Positions 61,239 through 64,000 of a DNA stretch of 64,000 nt are shown piece after piece. The DNA is taken from positions 1,653,296-1,717,295 of the forward strand of contig JAQFVV010000233.1 in assembly GCA_028023455.1 (NCBI GenBank), read 5' to 3'. Position 1 is the first letter of the stretch. Each line of letters starts with the position of its first letter. The translations under genes were made by a program, and so were the position numbers. Under the pieces are notes generated by a model that made no database searches, was not told the DNA's origin, and was given only the letters and a program-made list of their open reading frames with translations. The DNA is from Epiperipatus broadwayi. Taxonomy: Eukaryota; Onychophora; Udeonychophora; Euonychophora; Peripatidae.

Positions 61239-61444
61239 TTTCTTTACAACATTTTTATTAATATATATCATGTTTTGTTTTTATATTAATTGATAGTAGA
61301 TTTTTTAAAATCATTTTTATGTTGCCTAAATTTTGTTATAATGGAATTCTTTGTTTTTTCTAGGTATATATTGATCATATTTATTTTTATACATTTATTA
61401 TATTTTCTTTTATATATTTTTAAAATATTTTACAAGTATAGTAT

Positions 61445-61668
61445 GTATACTTAAGCTAGATAAAATAAGAGGGGATTTCAACGCAGACTTTCAATCTCTC
61501 TTTAGGCATCAATTACCACATACAAGTGAAAAAGATAAATGATCTCCAATATATGTATTTTGTTCTGAACCAGCACTCATCAGTTGGTCCAGATCATAAT
61601 CTCCCACACTTATATATAATCAGTTCTCACAAGTCTGGGCTCAAATCCCCTGTAATTATATTTTATTT
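61445..61668. repeat. palindromic element, family B, partial
   Basis: Starts after ACTTAAGCTAGAT like the 39240 copy, with GAGGGGATTTCAACGCAGACT, and ends AGTCTGGGCTCAAATCCCCTG. Internal GAACCAGCACTCATCAGTTGG (61577) is shared with the 53.9-kb copy. Confidence 0.75.
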
Positions 61669-61849
61669 TGTAAATATCTTACAATTTATTATTATTATTT
61701 AAAACATTATTGTGCAATATAGTTATTATACCAATTCTTTTTTATTAATTATTTTTATATTTTATTTGCATTATTTTTATTTAATTTACTAATAATTGTA
61801 TTTTTCTGCTTATTATTCTTATATCATTTATTCTTATATCTATCTGTTT

Positions 61850-62130
61850 AAAATCCCTATTAATATTTTTATTAAGAACTATATTTTTCTTTTCCTTTTT
61901 CAAATTATTGTTTTCTATTATTTTAATTGGATAATAATTATTTTTTAATTTTTTTATTTTTTCAATTTCTTCTTCATGAAGGTTTTTATTAAAACAGTAA
62001 TTAATTGCCCTACATTTTTTTCTGTTTAAACTATTTATTTTATACCTCTTATCTGTATTTGAATATCAATTTGTGATATGGATTTTATTATTGTGTTCTT
62101 TTCCATATTCTGATATATATATAACTTTGT
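61850..62130 (-). pseudogene. PLE linker fragment (decayed)
   Basis: Minus-strand text RAINYCFNKNLHEEEIEKIK, then KLKNNYYPIKIIENNN, fits the post-RT linker of PLEs (a RA..C....E...E...I...L..NGYP pattern), preceded by a weak YSNTDKRYKI resembling the THTDRY block. No catalytic motif remains. Confidence 0.45.
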
Positions 62131-62459
62131 TTTTCATTAATAACTTCTTTTACAATTAAAATTTGCTAAAAATTAATTTCTTTTTTCTACTGTAAATTTA
62201 ATTAAAAAAAAAATATTATAGAAAATTATAAACATTGTAATTTAAAAATATTAAAAAAAAATTTATTATATTTTAGCTATAAGTAATATATTACTATATT
62301 ATTGTTTATATAATAACAATAAAATAATTAATATAATAGCAATTAACTATTATATACAGTTTTTAAATCTCCAGAAATACTTTTAGTTTATTATTTAATC
62401 TTTTTCAAGTGCTGTTAAATTAAAAAACAAAACAAAAAAAAAAAACAGAAGCAAATATC

Positions 62460-62880
62460 ATCAATGCAAATCCCAGATTTCTTAAATTTTAACATTAGCA
62501 GCTTGTCTATTAATTATATTTCTTTTATTTTTATTTATGAAAATTGCCTCCTTAGTTTGTGTTTTATTATGGGTTCTCTCTTCAAAAAGAATGCAACCTT
62601 TTCGAGATCAAATTTACATTTATATTTATATGTTCTTTCATGATCCAATAAAATTAAAGCAATCATTAAATCATTATTATTTTTTATTTTTTGCATGCTT
62701 GTATAATAACAATTAATGTTCCTTTAATCTTTTCTCTATACTGCACTTTGGTTCATCTATATATGATAACATACATCCACAAAAAAATAATAAACAACAT
62801 TACTTTTTTGCTTGACAGGTATGACACATTTAGAATTATTCACTAACTTATTAATAATGAAACATTTAACACAATCCTTA
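62460..62880 (-). pseudogene. PLE GIY-YIG endonuclease fragment (decayed)
   Basis: Minus-strand text VVYYFFVDVCYHI.MNQS then NINCYYTSMQ..NNNDLMIAL, DHERTYKYKCKFDLEKVAFF and HKLRRQFS..KIKEI follows the order of a PLE endonuclease, with the YIG core lost and stops present. It abuts the 3' end of the next PLE copy. Confidence 0.5.
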
Positions 62881-62901
62881 TATATATATATATATATATG
62901 T
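62881..62901. repeat. (AT)n microsatellite
   Basis: About 20 bp of pure AT. Confidence 0.85.
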
Positions 62902-62985
62902 TAAAATGAAGATTTGCACGGGTTAAATATATAAAAAACATATTTTGCAGGCTCATCCATGTTAAAAACTTTTAATATTAATATA

Positions 62986-63023
62986 CTGACATTTTGACTT
63001 GGTCACACAAGTCATCCACAGAG
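62986..63023 (-). ncRNA. PLE terminal hairpin, hammerhead-like
   Basis: Minus strand: GGATGACTTG, loop TGTGAC, CAAGTCAAAATGTC. A perfect 6-bp GACTTG/CAAGTC stem lies between a GATGA box and an AAAA (GAAA-like) box, about 65 bases after the PLE stop. Confidence 0.45.
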
Positions 63024-63660
63024 TTATAAAAGGTAAAAAGATGGTTGTAGAGGTGCTACAATCACTGATTTGAAAGAAAATGTTAAATTTAGGAATGTTT
63101 TTTAAAAAAATCTTTCCAAATAGGAGGAAGTTTGCATGTATCATCTCCCTTATTGATACAATCTGGCTTTTTAAGTATCTCAATGGCTTCTCTAATTTTG
63201 CACTGGTAGAGATTATCATATTTGGATATGATCCTGGTACTAGAAAAATCAATTTTATGACCCGAATCTATAGTATGGAGTGAGAGTGCTGATGATGATG
63301 AGTGTTGTTTAACTGCATTAGCATGCTCATCTCTCCTAACACTGATGCGACGATTACTCATACCTATGTAAGAAGCTTTACAATTTTTACATGAGATTTG
63401 ATATACACCATGAGATTCAAGAGGGATTGAATCCTTAGGCTTGGTTATTATATTGCTGATCTTTTGATGAGTAGAAAATGCTATATCTATATTATAGCAT
63501 TTTAATATACATCCGATACTGTCTGTAGTTTCTTTTACATGTGGAACACAAATCCTAATAGCTGATTTATCATCTTTTTGTTTCCTATTTTGTCTATTTT
63601 GGGCTTGAAATAAGGCTTTTTTTTTATAAATTTTTAATTATAACTATTTTCTAATAAAAC
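63024..63660 (-). pseudogene. Penelope-like element, left half of second head-to-head pair
   Basis: Minus strand from about 63655: linker (Q.RQNRKQKDDKSAIRICVP then KETT), DSIPLESHGVYQISCKNCKA, SYIGMSNRRISVRRDEHANA, SSALSLHTIDSGHKIDFSST, REAIEILKKPDCINKGDD and stop near 63092. The GIY-YIG domain is complete in sequence: YIG, R, E and His-rich tail are present. The element lacks all RT, so it is 5'-truncated. One frame break in the linker near 63500-63540 is likely. Confidence 0.82.
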
Positions 63661-64000
63661 ACTATTAATATGTCTCATCTGAAAGAAGAAATAAATCATA
63701 TTAATAGTGTTTTATTAGCAAATAGTTATAATTACAAATTTATAAAAAAAGCTTTATTTCAAGCCCAAAATAGACAAAATAGGAAACAAAAAGATGATAA
63801 ATCAGCTATTAGGATTTGTGTTCCATATGTAAAAGGAACTACAGACAGTATCGGACATATTAAAATGCTATAATATAGATATAGCATTTTCTACTCATCA
63901 AAAGATCAGCAATATAATAACCAAGCCTAAGGATTCAATCCCTCTTGAATCTCATGGTGTCTATTAAATCTCATGTAAAAATTGTAAAGCTTCTTACATA
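63661..64000 (+). pseudogene. Penelope-like element, right half of second head-to-head pair, runs off the window
   Basis: Frame 63670-63873 reads MSHLKEEINHINSVLLANSY then KKALFQAQNRQNRKQKDDKS, ICVPYVKGTTDSI: the PLE linker. It stops at 63873, after which the linker/endonuclease text continues in broken frame to SYI at the window edge. From about 63690 on it is an almost exact reverse complement of 63361-63660. The endonuclease continues beyond the window. Confidence 0.8.

Noticed and set aside
62962-63283. overlapping open frames on both strands
   Set aside because: Only the minus-strand frame 63089-63361 matches a PLE endonuclease; the others are shadows.
1-64000. CRISPR array or other prokaryotic defence system
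   Set aside because: No regularly spaced short direct repeats with unique spacers; composition and element types are those of animal nuclear DNA.

Overview
This is a very AT-rich window of animal nuclear DNA with long introns-or-desert style sequence and no convincing intact host gene. I infer a metazoan because the sequence is full of Penelope-like retroelements (PLEs: reverse transcriptase plus C-terminal GIY-YIG endonuclease), tRNA-headed SINEs, degenerate LINEs and non-autonomous hAT transposons with vertebrate/invertebrate-type ends. I cannot fix the phylum from the sequence. There is no bacterial-type gene packing, operon, CRISPR array or phage gene.

Layout. 0-1.7 kb: the 3' part of an intact PLE open frame (RT palm to GIY-YIG), then a tRNA-headed SINE. 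3.4-4.3 kb: a 90-bp tandem repeat and an (AT)n hairpin. 6.2-7.4 kb: a hAT-type non-autonomous transposon. 7.5-11.1 kb: two diverged direct copies of a ~1.17-kb segment. 11.1-13.25 kb: a palindromic SINE tail split by an 1854-bp transposon with 28-bp inverted ends and a perfect 8-bp target duplication. 13.6-19.1 kb: three large palindromic (foldback) elements of one family. 20.9-21.8 and 43.06-43.62 kb: repeat-poor, CpG-richer islands that could be conserved regulatory DNA. 26.4-27.6, 39.8-42.3 and 51.3 kb: decayed LINE fragments. 32.35-33.1 kb: a palindromic element of a second family with members at 39.2, 47.1, 53.9 and 61.4 kb. 33.6-39.2 kb: a PLE cluster containing a head-to-head pair, another PLE family, and a PLE disrupted by a hAT element with a perfect 8-bp target duplication. 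48.7-49.8 kb: another decayed PLE. 55.7-58.1 kb: an inverted SINE pair, a ~505-bp pure TTC array and a SINE-tail palindrome. 58.3-60.8 kb: a short LTR-type element with two ~560-bp direct repeats around a small frame-shifted gag-like frame. 61.8-64 kb: PLE pieces, ending in a second, nearly identical head-to-head PLE pair that runs off the window.

The elements are parasites of each other rather than a cooperating gene set. The most interesting threads are: recurrent head-to-head, same-point-truncated PLE pairs; a hammerhead-like hairpin that recurs behind several PLE ends and inside the SINEs, suggesting that the SINE may borrow a PLE 3' end; and the density of palindromic DNA. Most residual open frames of 60-110 codons look like chance frames in AT-rich DNA or antisense shadows of the decayed retroelements.
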